Below, one piece after another: positions 1-8,547 of a DNA stretch of 35,148 nt. Under the pieces are notes generated by a model, which saw only the letters and a program-made list of their open reading frames with translations, made no database searches and had not been told where the DNA came from. The translations under genes were made by a program, and so were the position numbers. Position 1 is the first letter of the stretch. Every line of letters starts with the position of its first letter. The DNA comes from Chryseobacterium gleum (lineage in GTDB: Bacteria; Bacteroidota; Bacteroidia; Flavobacteriales_D; Crocinitomicaceae): contig CAMDAO010000016.1 in the NCBI GenBank assembly GCA_945888595.1, positions 1 to 35,148 of the forward strand, in the 5' to 3' direction.

Positions 1-982
1 AAGGGTTTTAATAACAGGTGCAGCAGGGTTTTTAGGTTCCCATTTGTGTGACCGTTTTATAAAAGAAAATTATCATGTCATTGCGATGGATAATTTAATT
101 ACAGGTAGACTAAAAAATATAGAGCATTTATTTCCTCTTGAAAATTTCGAGTTTTATAATCACGATGTATCGAAGTTTATTCATGTTCCAGGAAAATTAG
201 ATTATATACTCCACTTCGCGTCACCTGCAAGCCCTATTGACTATCTGAAAATTCCAATTCAAACACTTAAAGTTGGTTCGTTAGGGATTCACAATTGTCT
301 TGGTTTAGCAAAAGCAAAAAATGCAAGAGTACTAATCGCCTCTACTTCTGAAGTATACGGTGATCCAAGCGTTCATCCTCAACCAGAGGAATATTGGGGC
401 AATGTAAATCCAGTTGGCCCGCGCGGTGTATATGATGAAGCGAAGCGTTTTCAAGAGGCGATTACAATGGCTTATCATACTTTTCATGGCATAGAAACAA
501 GAATTGTACGAATTTTCAATACATACGGTCCTAAAATGAGATTAAATGATGGGCGTGTTTTACCCGCTTTCATCGGCCAAGCATTAAGAGGTGAAGATAT
601 TACGATTTTTGGCGATGGTTCACAAACTAGAGCTTTTTGCTATGTGGACGATTTAGTAGAAGGGATTTTTCGATTATTACATAGTAATTATTCAATGCCG
701 GTAAATATTGGGAATCCTGACGAAATATCGATTAAAGACTTTGCCGAAGAAATAATAAAATTAACGGGGACAAATCAAAAAGTCGTTTTTCATGACCTTC
801 CTGTTGATGACCCAAAACAGCGTCAACCTGATATTACAAAAGCACGAGAAATATTAAATTGGCAGCCGAAAATTGGACGATCAGAAGGGCTGAAAATAAC
901 CTACGAATATTTTCAAAGTTTATCTCAGGAAGAACTGACAAAGAAAGAACATAATGATTTTGAAAAATATATAATTCGATAA
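1..982 (+). CDS. UDP-glucuronate decarboxylase-like SDR enzyme (5' end outside window)
   Basis: Extended short-chain dehydrogenase predicted to convert UDP-glucuronate to UDP-xylose through a 4-keto intermediate, using bound NAD, in the cytoplasm. The frame is open from base 2 to the stop at 980-982. The glycine-rich NAD loop TGAAGFLG is read at 14-37, upstream of a TTG at 44, so the true start lies before the window and the TTG is not the start. Other motifs: TSEVYGDP (about base 344), then [19 protein letters not shown] with the catalytic Tyr-x-x-x-Lys at about 431-445, which is the hallmark spacing of the UXS family. About 326 residues are visible, so only a few are missing. It overlaps the next gene by one base (TAATG), indicating translational coupling in a sugar-nucleotide operon. 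A related 4-epimerase or 4,6-dehydratase is the alternative, but the WGNVNPxGPR block favours UXS. Confidence 0.85.
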   Translation, partial: RVLITGAAGFLGSHLCDRFIKENYHVIAMDNLITGRLKNIEHLFPLENFEFYNHDVSKFIHVPGKLDYILHFASPASPIDYLKIPIQTLKVGSLGIHNCLGLAKAKNARVLIASTSEVYGDPSVHPQPEEYWGNVNPVGPRGVYDEAKRFQEAITMAYHTFHGIETRIVRIFNTYGPKMRLNDGRVLPAFIGQALRGEDITIFGDGSQTRAFCYVDDLVEGIFRLLHSNYSMPVNIGNPDEISIKDFAEEIIKLTGTNQKVVFHDLPVDDPKQRQPDITKAREILNWQPKIGRSEGLKITYEYFQSLSQEELTKKEHNDFEKYIIR

Positions 983-1557
983 TGGAATATTTCGCGCATG
1001 AAACAGCGATTGTCGATCAAGGCTGTATAATAGGAAAAGGAACGAAAATTTGGCATTTCTCTCATATTATGTCCAACTGTGAAATGGGCGAAGGTTGTAA
1101 TATCGGTCAAAATGTTGTCGTTTCTCCTGGTGTAATTTTAGGTAAGAATGTGAAAATTCAAAATAATGTCTCAATTTATACGGGTGTTGAATGTGAAGAT
1201 GATGTCTTCTTAGGTCCTTCGATGGTATTTACAAATGTTATTAATCCCAGGAGTGCAGTAAACAGAAAAAATGAATACGCTAAAACAATCGTTCGAAAAG
1301 GTGCAAGTATTGGCGCTAATGCGACGATCGTTTGTGGTCACGATATTGGTGAATACGCCTTTATTGGTGCAGGCTCAGTGGTTACAAAAACGGTTTTACC
1401 ATATGCATTAGTGGTAGGTAATCCTGCAAGACAAATTGGATGGATGAGTGAATTCGGCCAACGTTTAGAATTTAACTCTGATGGTCTGGCAATTTGTGTA
1501 GAAAGTAATGAAAGATATTGTTTAGAAAATAGTGAAGTAAAAAAAATAGCACAGTAA
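982..1557 (+). CDS. WbpD/WlbB-like sugar-nucleotide N-acetyltransferase
   Basis: A 191-residue left-handed beta-helix acyltransferase. Hexapeptide-repeat pattern (G-x-x-I/V-G-x-x) runs from about residue 12 to 150, with GHDIGEYAFIGAGSVVTK and then a VVGNPARQIGWM end, the usual close of this fold. The family acetylates the 3-amino group of UDP-2-acetamido-3-amino-2,3-dideoxy-glucuronate using acetyl-CoA. ATG at 982 overlaps the previous stop by one base, and the WlbA-like gene begins seven bases after its stop, so the genes are co-translated. The assignment to the 3-amino-uronate pathway rests on the WlbA-like and UDP-HexNAc-dehydrogenase-like neighbours. The sequence alone could fit other sugar O- or N-acetyltransferases. 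Confidence 0.8.
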   Translation: MEYFAHETAIVDQGCIIGKGTKIWHFSHIMSNCEMGEGCNIGQNVVVSPGVILGKNVKIQNNVSIYTGVECEDDVFLGPSMVFTNVINPRSAVNRKNEYAKTIVRKGASIGANATIVCGHDIGEYAFIGAGSVVTKTVLPYALVVGNPARQIGWMSEFGQRLEFNSDGLAICVESNERYCLENSEVKKIAQ

Positions 1558-1564
1558 TAGAAGC

Positions 1565-2596
1565 ATGAATAATAAAATAAAATTTGCAGTTGTCGGTGCA
1601 GGCCATATAGGGAAAAGGCACGCAGAAATGATTACCAGAGAAGATGAAGCGGAATTAATAGCAATGGTGGATGTTCGTTCGCAGGAAGAATGTGGGGCTG
1701 AACATTTTAATGTTCCGTTTTTTAAAAGTATTGAAGAACTTTTAGCATCTGATTTGGTGATTGATGTAGTAAATATTTGCACGCCTAATGGATTGCATGC
1801 AGAACAAAGTCTTGCCGCATTAGAGGCTAAAAAACATGTTGTTTGTGAAAAACCTATGGGATTATCAAAAGATAATTGTGAAAAGGTGATTTTCAAATCA
1901 TTACAAATGTCGAAAAATGTATTTTGTGTCATGCAAAACAGATATTCTCCACCTTCTCAGTGGATAAAATCAATTGTTCAGGATAAAGTTTTAGGCGATA
2001 TTTTTATGGTTCAGTTAAACTGCTACTGGAATCGGGATGATAGATATTACAAAAAAGGAGGTTGGAAAGGGACACCTGATTTGGATGGGGGGACATTATT
2101 TACTCAATTTTCTCATTTCATCGATATCATGTACTGGCTTTTTGGTGATATTGACAATATTCAAGGTCGCTTTGCTGATTTTAATCACAAAGAATCAACT
2201 ACTTTTGAAGATTCTGGTTTAGTAAGTTTTGACTTTATTAATGGCGGAATGGGATGTATTAACTACTCGACTTCCGTTGCTGATCAAAATTTAGAAAGCT
2301 CTTTGACTATTATTGGTAGTAAAGGAAGTGTAAAAATTGGTGGTCAATATATGAACGAAGTAGAAGTTTGTAATATTAAGGATTATGAAATGCCTGTCTT
2401 AGCTGCTTCAAATCCTGCAAATGATTATGGTCCTTACAAAGGATCTGCGGCAAACCATAATTATGTCATTCAAAATGTCATCAATACATTAAAAGGAAGA
2501 ACAACAGCAACTACAAATGCGTTAGAAGGTTTAAAAGTTGTTGAAATTATAGAACGAATATACAAAATAAGAAATGAGCAACTCAATTTACAATAA
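1565..2596 (+). CDS. WlbA/WbpB-like UDP-N-acetyl-amino-uronate 3-dehydrogenase (Gfo/Idh/MocA family)
   Basis: A 343-residue NAD(P)-dependent oxidoreductase. The N-terminal Rossmann fold shows VVGAGHIGKRH (about residues 9-19), and the family lysine lies in CEKPMG (EKP at 95-97). The C-terminal Gfo/Idh/MocA domain includes GGTLFTQFSHFIDIMYWLFG, where the histidine is the usual active-site neighbour. WlbA and WbpB oxidise C3 of UDP-N-acetylglucosaminuronate before transamination. The flanking acetyltransferase and UDP-sugar dehydrogenase support this role. No PLP-dependent aminotransferase (WbpE/WlbC type), which the pathway needs, is in the window; it may lie upstream. The 3' end overlaps the next gene by 23 bases in another frame. 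Confidence 0.8.
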   Translation: MNNKIKFAVVGAGHIGKRHAEMITREDEAELIAMVDVRSQEECGAEHFNVPFFKSIEELLASDLVIDVVNICTPNGLHAEQSLAALEAKKHVVCEKPMGLSKDNCEKVIFKSLQMSKNVFCVMQNRYSPPSQWIKSIVQDKVLGDIFMVQLNCYWNRDDRYYKKGGWKGTPDLDGGTLFTQFSHFIDIMYWLFGDIDNIQGRFADFNHKESTTFEDSGLVSFDFINGGMGCINYSTSVADQNLESSLTIIGSKGSVKIGGQYMNEVEVCNIKDYEMPVLAASNPANDYGPYKGSAANHNYVIQNVINTLKGRTTATTNALEGLKVVEIIERIYKIRNEQLNLQ

Positions 2597-3878
2597 GTTA
2601 ATACAAAAAGAAGCTACTCTTGCTGTAATAGGTTTGGGGTATGTTGGTTTGCCAATTGCTTTGGAATTCTCAAAAAAAATTAAAGTAATCGGTTTTGATA
2701 TCAATCAAGAGCGTGTGGATTTAATGAAAAATAAAATTGATCCAAGTAATGAGTTAATCGCCTCAGATTTTGAAGAGTGCGACATTCAATTCACTACGTC
2801 TTTGGATGATTTAAAAGATGTTCAGTTTTTTATTGTAGCGGTACCGACACCTATAGATGGTTCAAACTTACCAAATCTTGCTCCATTGCTGGGTGCTAGT
2901 TCAACTGTTGGGAAAGTTTTGAAAAAAGGAGATTATGTGGTGTTTGAGTCAACCGTTTATCCTGGTTGTACAGAAGAAGATTGTATTCCTGTTTTAGAAA
3001 AAGAATCTGGTCTTACCTTCAAAAAAGATTTTATGGTCGGTTATTCTCCAGAAAGAATAAATCCTGGTGATAAAGAACATACGCTTAAAAATGTGATTAA
3101 AGTCGTTTCTGGCTGTTGTTCTGTTTCTCTTGATGAAATTGCAAGGACCTATGAATTAGTTGTTGATGCTGGTGTTCATAGAGCTACTACAATAAAAGTT
3201 GCGGAGGCAGCAAAAATTATTGAAAATACGCAAAGAGACCTAAACATCGCTTTGATGAACGAATTGTCTATCATTTTTAATCGGCTAAAAATAAACACTT
3301 TTGATGTTCTTGAAGCTGCTGGTACAAAATGGAATTTTTTGAAGTTTTCTCCAGGATTAGTAGGTGGACATTGTATCGGAGTGGATCCATACTACCTTAC
3401 GCACAAAGCAGCTCAAGCTGGATATCATTCAAAAGTGATTACTAGTGGTCGCTACGTGAACGATTCAATGGGGTTTTATATTGCTAAACAGACCGTCAAA
3501 AAAATTATCGCGCAAGGAAAGCATATTCAGGATGCAAAAGTATTGGTAATGGGTGCGACTTTCAAGGAAGATGTTTCAGATATTAGAAATTCAAAAGTAA
3601 TTGACGTTATTAATGAGTTAAAATCTTTCCTTGTTCATGTAGATATTTTAGACCCGCATGCGTCTTCTAAAGAAATGGAAAAAGAGTATGGCGTTTCTTT
3701 AATTGAGGAAGCGAATAATGACTATGACGCAATCATTGTTGCGGTTAATCATAAAGAATATCATAACATGTCAGAAACGAACTTTAAAGCATTATTGAAA
3801 AATGAAGAAGGAATTTTTGTTGATGTTAAAGGGATTTTCAAAGGAAAAATAAAAGACCTAGAATACTGGAGCTTATAA
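2574..3878 (+). CDS. UDP-N-acetylhexosamine 6-dehydrogenase, TviB/WbpO type
   Basis: A 434-residue UDP-sugar dehydrogenase that oxidises C6 of a UDP-HexNAc to the uronate in two NAD-dependent steps. Seen: N-terminal Rossmann motif VIGLGYVGLP (about 18-27), ESTVYPGCTEE (about 125), the central-domain helix with KVAEAAKIIENTQRD, and GLVGGHCIGVDPYYLTHKA with the catalytic cysteine at residue 267. The C-terminal UDP-binding domain contains VLVMGATFKEDVSDIRNSK. The HCIGVDPYYLTHKA wording resembles TviB/VipA and WbpO more than WbpA (HCIPxDP), so UDP-GlcNAc or UDP-GalNAc may be the substrate. Given the WlbA-like neighbour, UDP-GlcNAc is inferred. The start ATG lies inside the end of the preceding gene (23-base overlap), and the next gene follows after two bases. 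Confidence 0.88.
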   Translation: MSNSIYNKLIQKEATLAVIGLGYVGLPIALEFSKKIKVIGFDINQERVDLMKNKIDPSNELIASDFEECDIQFTTSLDDLKDVQFFIVAVPTPIDGSNLPNLAPLLGASSTVGKVLKKGDYVVFESTVYPGCTEEDCIPVLEKESGLTFKKDFMVGYSPERINPGDKEHTLKNVIKVVSGCCSVSLDEIARTYELVVDAGVHRATTIKVAEAAKIIENTQRDLNIALMNELSIIFNRLKINTFDVLEAAGTKWNFLKFSPGLVGGHCIGVDPYYLTHKAAQAGYHSKVITSGRYVNDSMGFYIAKQTVKKIIAQGKHIQDAKVLVMGATFKEDVSDIRNSKVIDVINELKSFLVHVDILDPHASSKEMEKEYGVSLIEEANNDYDAIIVAVNHKEYHNMSETNFKALLKNEEGIFVDVKGIFKGKIKDLEYWSL

Positions 3879-3880
3879 AA

Positions 3881-4930
3881 ATGGATTTCAAAAAAAACAT
3901 ATTAGTAACTGGAGGTGCAGGATTTATTGGCTCTCATGTTGTGCGCTTATTCGTTAATAAATATCCCGAATACCATATCATTAACTTTGATAAATTAACC
4001 TATGCGGGGAATTTATCAAACCTCGTAGATGTAGAAAAAAAAGGAAATTACACATTCGTAAAAGGTGACATTTGCTCAGTAAAAGACGTAACGGAAGTTT
4101 TTGAAAAATATGCTATTTCTGATATTATTCACCTAGCTGCAGAATCACATGTGGATCGTTCAATTGAAGGTCCAATGGAATTCGTTTTAACAAATGTTGT
4201 TGGAACAGTAAATTTACTGCAAATATCAAAGGATTTTTGGAAAAATGGCGATCATGTTTTTCACCATGTTTCAACAGATGAAGTATTTGGAAGTTTAGGA
4301 AGCGAAGGTTTATTTGAAGAAATAACACCCTATGACCCAAGAAGTCCATATTCTGCCTCCAAAGCGTCATCTGATCATTTTGTACGTGCATTTTTTCATA
4401 CCTACGATTTCCCCGTTAAAATGTCTAATTGCTCTAACAATTATGGTAGCCATCATTTTCCGGAAAAATTAATACCATTAGTAATTCATAATATTGTCAA
4501 TAAAATTCCTATTCCAATTTATGGAAAAGGCGAAAATATTCGTGATTGGTTGTGGGTTGAAGATCATGCAAGTGCTATTGATGTCATTTTTCATAATGGA
4601 AAAATAGGCGAGTCTTATAATGTTGGAGGATTAAATGAATGGACAAATATTGATCTTGTTCGCTATTTATGCCAAATTTTAGATGTAAAGCTAAATCGAA
4701 CTCCTGGTGAAAATGAAACATTAATTACGTATGTGAAGGATCGCGCAGGACATGATGCTAGATACGCTATTGACGCATCAAAATTAGAAAAGGAGCTCGG
4801 ATGGAAACCTTCTATAGTATTTGAACAAGGGCTTGAAAAAACGGTAGATTGGTATTTGTCAAATCAAGAATGGGTTTCAAAAGTAACAAACGGGGCATAC
4901 CAAGATTACTATGATAAAATGTATAATTAA
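3881..4930 (+). CDS. rfbB: dTDP-glucose 4,6-dehydratase
   Basis: A 349-residue SDR dehydratase that makes dTDP-4-keto-6-deoxyglucose, precursor of rhamnose and other deoxysugars. Seen: GGAGFIGSH (residues 11-19), HLAAESHVDRSI (about 84-95), STDEVFG with the active-site Thr-Asp-Glu at 132-134, and YSASK with Tyr157 and Lys161. A distal NNYG and RDWLWVEDHA block follows. Length and all catalytic residues fit a working RfbB/RmlB. No rmlA, rmlC or rmlD is in the window, so the deoxysugar route is completed elsewhere. It starts two bases after the preceding stop, in the same operon. Confidence 0.93.
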   Translation: MDFKKNILVTGGAGFIGSHVVRLFVNKYPEYHIINFDKLTYAGNLSNLVDVEKKGNYTFVKGDICSVKDVTEVFEKYAISDIIHLAAESHVDRSIEGPMEFVLTNVVGTVNLLQISKDFWKNGDHVFHHVSTDEVFGSLGSEGLFEEITPYDPRSPYSASKASSDHFVRAFFHTYDFPVKMSNCSNNYGSHHFPEKLIPLVIHNIVNKIPIPIYGKGENIRDWLWVEDHASAIDVIFHNGKIGESYNVGGLNEWTNIDLVRYLCQILDVKLNRTPGENETLITYVKDRAGHDARYAIDASKLEKELGWKPSIVFEQGLEKTVDWYLSNQEWVSKVTNGAYQDYYDKMYN

Positions 4931-4964
4931 GATCTTTATTTAACCTAAATAATTTATTCAAAAA

Positions 4965-5708
4965 ATGGGCTTTTTATCCAATTTGTTTTCAAAAAAAGAA
5001 GTACTGCTTCCTATTAACTTGTCGGTTTTGAAAACAGATATGCATAGCCATTTGATTCCAGGCATTGATGATGGATCTCAATCGATGGATGAAACCATTG
5101 CAATGATCGCGAAATTTAAAGAACTTGGATATAAAAAAATAATTACCACACCGCACATCATGAGTGACTTTTATCGCAATACACCTGAAATCATTCTTGG
5201 TGGTTTAGCAGAAGTTAGAGAAGAGTTAAAAAGAATTAATTTAGATATTGAAATCGAAGCTGCAGCTGAATATTATTTTGATGAAACTCTCTTTCATACC
5301 TTAGAATCTGATTCATTTTTAACATTTAACAAAAATCATGTTTTAATAGAATTTTCATTTTCTTCAGAACCGCAAGGGCATGAAAAATTATTTTACGACA
5401 TGAGAATAAAAGGATATAAACCCGTAATTGCTCATTTTGAAAGATATATTTATTTTCATGGTTCTGTAGAAAAAGCTCAGGAATGGAGAGAAAAAGGAAT
5501 GCTGATTCAGATGAATATTAATTCTATCTTTGGTCATTATGGGCCAGGAGTTAAAAAACAGGCTGAAAAACTAATTGATTCAGGCCAAATTGATTTCATC
5601 GCCACTGATTGCCACAGAATTGATCATCTAAATTTATTAGAACAAAATTTATCGAATAAATATTTAAAGAAGGTTCTAGAATTGCCGCTTCACAATATCA
5701 ATCTTTAA
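4965..5708 (+). CDS. CpsB/YwqE-type PHP-domain tyrosine-protein phosphatase
   Basis: A 247-residue metal-dependent phosphatase of the polymerase-and-histidinol-phosphatase (PHP) fold. Metal-ligand motifs are intact: DMHSHLIPGIDDGS (His27, His29), TTPH (His64), AAAEYY (Glu101 region), HFERY (His156) and ATDCH (Asp214, His216). Family members dephosphorylate the tyrosine-rich tail of the Wzc/CpsD kinase that controls capsule or exopolysaccharide export. It is the last gene of the polysaccharide run, 34 bases after rfbB. The matching Wzc-like kinase is not in the window. Downstream is a convergent gene with only 58 bases between them and no clear terminator. Confidence 0.88.
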   Translation: MGFLSNLFSKKEVLLPINLSVLKTDMHSHLIPGIDDGSQSMDETIAMIAKFKELGYKKIITTPHIMSDFYRNTPEIILGGLAEVREELKRINLDIEIEAAAEYYFDETLFHTLESDSFLTFNKNHVLIEFSFSSEPQGHEKLFYDMRIKGYKPVIAHFERYIYFHGSVEKAQEWREKGMLIQMNINSIFGHYGPGVKKQAEKLIDSGQIDFIATDCHRIDHLNLLEQNLSNKYLKKVLELPLHNINL

Positions 5709-5766
5709 AAAAGAGTGAAAATTATATTGACCCAAAAAGAAAATGGAAGTATTTTTTTTATTAAGC

Positions 5767-6669
5767 CTAAAAATAAAGTCCATATCCACTCCATTTGTGA
5801 TTTGAATACATCAATGCTGGAAAAGGAATCTTGATATAATTTAATTGTTTACAAATCGCCTTCAGCCACACTCTCTTAATCGGCAATCGACTAAAATCAA
5901 TATCTAATGATAACACCCATTCTCTTTGCGAATGATAGGTAATATTTGTGGTATTATCAATATACACTTCCTGATCTCCCACCAATTTTTGATTTACACT
6001 ATAACCAACTGAAAAACAAAGCCAATCAGGAATTTTAGATGATTTCATGAAATTTGAAGGACTAAAACTCATCCAATAAGTCTGACCATTGTAATCTTTT
6101 AATACACTTTGCGAAAAAGTACTGCCTAAAACATTCGGTCGCAGTTTCGCATATCTAGTTGGATGGTATGAAAATTTTAAAATAAACTTTTCTTCATTCC
6201 ATATTAGATCCTGAGCTGCAAATGAAATGACTCCTAAAGAATTTGCTGTCATATCACTCCATGAAAAACCCCATTCAGCGCTTCTTGCATCCAAAACCTC
6301 TAATGTGGTTTGAAGTCCTAAACCAATTCCAGCTCCCAACAATATCGCTTGCTTGTTTTTTAAACCTGACCATTTAAATACATCACTCGTTACCTTACTC
6401 AATTTGTTAGCTGTATAAAAATGGCCCACCTTATCCATTTGAAGCCAATTGGAAAAATCATTGTAGGTATGGAATTTTGCTTTTGGGTAATCTGCATACC
6501 ACACCTTCGATAAACCAATCGTTCCAATAGACCACGCTGTCCCTATACTCGCAGCAGAAAAAGCTACACGTCTGCCATTTACACTATCAGATTGTTTAAA
6601 AATAGAGGATTGACCAACACTTATTTGTGCAAGAAAAAAACAAAAAATTAATGAATAGCAAAATTTCAT
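5767..6669 (-). CDS. DUF2279-family exported protein
   Basis: A 300-residue protein with an N-terminal signal peptide (about residues 1-19, cleavage near SVGQS). The core reads MDKVGHFYTANKLSK, GLQTTLEVLDARSAEWGFSWSDMTANSLG and a further hydrophobic stretch, which matches the DUF2279 pattern of YfiM-like proteins found in many Bacteroidota. The second half is beta-rich (for example YWMSFSPSNFM and WLCFSVGYSVNQ) and looks like outer-membrane or periplasmic strands. Biochemical function is unknown. It is transcribed convergently with the CpsB-like gene and divergently from the LOG-family gene. Its closeness to a polysaccharide locus is suggestive only. Confidence 0.7.
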   Translation of the reverse strand: MKFCYSLIFCFFLAQISVGQSSIFKQSDSVNGRRVAFSAASIGTAWSIGTIGLSKVWYADYPKAKFHTYNDFSNWLQMDKVGHFYTANKLSKVTSDVFKWSGLKNKQAILLGAGIGLGLQTTLEVLDARSAEWGFSWSDMTANSLGVISFAAQDLIWNEEKFILKFSYHPTRYAKLRPNVLGSTFSQSVLKDYNGQTYWMSFSPSNFMKSSKIPDWLCFSVGYSVNQKLVGDQEVYIDNTTNITYHSQREWVLSLDIDFSRLPIKRVWLKAICKQLNYIKIPFPALMYSNHKWSGYGLYF

Positions 6670-6800
6670 TAATTCGAAGGTAATTGAAAAAATTCAAATA
6701 CGATAACTAGTCAATAAATTTAAAAAAGAATTGTTCGTTTTAACATTTTAAAGACTAAATTTAGAGTTTAGGGCATTAAATTTTGGCTAAAATTTGACAT

Positions 6801-6808
6801 TATATTTG
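6801..6808 (+). promoter_or_regulatory. Candidate Bacteroidota -7 box for the LOG-family gene
   Basis: TATATTTG matches the Bacteroidota -7 consensus TAnnTTTG exactly. A TTG at 6783-6785 could be a -33 element, but the 15-base spacer is shorter than the usual 19 or so. If used, the leader to the ATG at 6932 would be about 120 bases. The surrounding 262-base divergent gap (6670-6931) shows no other convincing element. Confidence 0.35.
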
Positions 6809-6931
6809 TTAATCAACTTGTTAGCAATAATTGTAATGCTCATAAAATATAAGAGAGAGGCAATTATTAAGTCTTTAATTTATAAATTTCAAAATTTAAA
6901 AAAATATTTACATTAATTACAATACTAAATT

Positions 6932-7615
6932 ATGAATGCAACTAGGAGAGATTGGACAGAAATTAAAACAAATGATAGTTGGGCAATTTTTAAAATAATG
7001 TCTGAATTTGTTGAAGGATATGAAAGAATGTCTAAAATTGGACCCTGCGTTTCTATTTTTGGATCAGCTAGAACGAAACCCGACAATAAATATTTTCAAC
7101 TTGCCATTGAAATTGGAGAAAAATTAGCAAAATCAGGATATGGAGTAATAACAGGTGGTGGCCCTGGTATTATGGAAGCTGCCAACAAAGGAGCTCAAGA
7201 AGCGGGTGGAAAATCAGTGGGACTAAATATTGAATTGCCATTTGAACAAAATCACAATCCGTATATCGATGCTGAACATAACTTAGAATTTGATTATTTC
7301 TTTGTTAGAAAAGTTATTTTTGTAAAGTACTCTCAGGCATTCATAGTAATGCCCGGTGGATTTGGTTCCATGGACGAAATGTTTGAAGCCATTACTTTAA
7401 TTCAAACAAAAAAAATAAATCTTAGACCCATTGTGCTTGTTGGGAAAGCATATTGGGCAGGCCTTGTGGACTGGATAAAAAAAGTGATGTTGGAAGAAGA
7501 GCTAAATATTTCTCCTGATGATTTAAACTTATTTACAATGGTAGATACTGCTGATGACGCAGTGAAATACATTGACGATTTTTATCAGAATAATCACTTA
7601 ACTCCAAACTTTTAA
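6932..7615 (+). CDS. LOG-family nucleotide-processing protein (TIGR00730 type)
   Basis: A 227-residue Rossmann-like protein of the family that includes cytokinin-activating phosphoribohydrolases and bacterial YgdH/PpnN-like nucleosidases. Seen: SIFGSARTKPDNKYF (about 41-55), the nucleotide loop GVITGGGPGIMEAANKGA (about 71-88) and PGGFGSMDEMFEA (141-153). The last corresponds to the family PGGxGTxxE motif, with serine in place of threonine and the catalytic glutamate kept. Likely cytosolic, hydrolysing a nucleoside monophosphate to a free base and ribose 5-phosphate. Older databases mislabel this family as lysine decarboxylase. The PASTA gene begins 92 bases downstream. Confidence 0.85.
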   Translation: MNATRRDWTEIKTNDSWAIFKIMSEFVEGYERMSKIGPCVSIFGSARTKPDNKYFQLAIEIGEKLAKSGYGVITGGGPGIMEAANKGAQEAGGKSVGLNIELPFEQNHNPYIDAEHNLEFDYFFVRKVIFVKYSQAFIVMPGGFGSMDEMFEAITLIQTKKINLRPIVLVGKAYWAGLVDWIKKVMLEEELNISPDDLNLFTMVDTADDAVKYIDDFYQNNHLTPNF

Positions 7616-7707
7616 TAAAAATCATACTATTTTACATAGGAGAAATAAAATAAATGTATTTCTCATTTCTTAATTTCCTTATATTTGTTATTCGATTGGA
7701 TGTACAC

Positions 7708-8508
7708 ATGGAATTAATTAAAAAAATCAGAGATTTTGTTTGGAGTAAACATTTTCTAAAACAGTTAGGGATATTGATTTTAACTTATATTTTTATTGTA
7801 AGTTTTGTGATTTTATATCTTGATAGCTACACAAATCACGGACAAAAAATATCAGTCCCTAATTTAGTAGGGAAAAATATAAATAACATTCAATCTCTTC
7901 TTGAAGAAAATGATCTCGTATTTGAAGTGATAGAATCAAAATATGATCCAAAAAAACCAGAAGGAACAATTCTAGAACAAGATCCCATCGCGACATCCAT
8001 CTCAACTATTTATGTGAAAGAAGGGCGAATTATTCGACTGCGAATTTCTAAGAGAACGGATTTAGTTGAAATGCCTAGTTTAATTAATAAATCTGAACGT
8101 TTTGCGCTACAAGTGCTCAAAAATAGAGGCCTAAAATATAGATTAGAATACCAACCCTCAAATGAAGAAGATGGGGCGGTTCTTTCTCAAAAATTCAATG
8201 GAAGATTAATAAAAGAGGGGCAAAAAATTCAAATAGGATCAGTTATTTTGTTAATTATAGGTAGAAATGAGGAAGGTGTGCCTGTTCAAATACCTAATTT
8301 ATATAGCTTGACGATTTCCGCTGCACAAGATAGTATAAACAAAATTCCTTCGCTGGAATTCTTATTTATTTGCCCGGATTGCATAACGCATGAGGATACG
8401 CTTTCTGCGAAAATAAATGAACAGACACCTGAATATTTAGAAGGTGTTTTATCTCCTTCTGGAACAAAAGTTACTGTATTTGCTACACCAAATTTCAAAG
8501 AAGAATAA
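7708..8508 (+). CDS. Membrane-anchored PASTA-domain protein
   Basis: The start is placed at ATG 7708 (MELIKKIRDF). A frame opening at 7654 would add 18 unlikely residues. The 266-residue product has a short cytoplasmic tail, one membrane helix at about residues 18-36 (LGILILTYIFIVSFVILYL) and an extracytoplasmic part with three PASTA-like repeats. The repeats begin near ISVPNLVGK, LVEMPSLINK and VQIPNLYSL, each ending in a beta strand after a G-x-x-I/V pattern. PASTA domains bind peptidoglycan or muropeptides in kinases and penicillin-binding proteins. Here there is no kinase or transpeptidase domain, so a cell-wall sensing or scaffolding role is inferred. The T9SS cargo gene starts 39 bases after its stop and is followed by an RluD-family gene. 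Confidence 0.8.
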   Translation: MELIKKIRDFVWSKHFLKQLGILILTYIFIVSFVILYLDSYTNHGQKISVPNLVGKNINNIQSLLEENDLVFEVIESKYDPKKPEGTILEQDPIATSISTIYVKEGRIIRLRISKRTDLVEMPSLINKSERFALQVLKNRGLKYRLEYQPSNEEDGAVLSQKFNGRLIKEGQKIQIGSVILLIIGRNEEGVPVQIPNLYSLTISAAQDSINKIPSLEFLFICPDCITHEDTLSAKINEQTPEYLEGVLSPSGTKVTVFATPNFKEE

Positions 8509-8547
8509 TCTGAAGAAAAATAATGAATGAGTAAGCTCTAGTAATAC

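Noticed and set aside
44-982. Complete decarboxylase starting at TTG 44
   Set aside because: The NAD-binding glycine loop is encoded in the same frame at 14-37, upstream of the TTG, so the gene begins outside the window.
6932-7615. Lysine decarboxylase
   Set aside because: This is an old mislabel for the LOG family; the PGGFGSMDE motif fits nucleotide phosphoribohydrolases and no PLP site is present.
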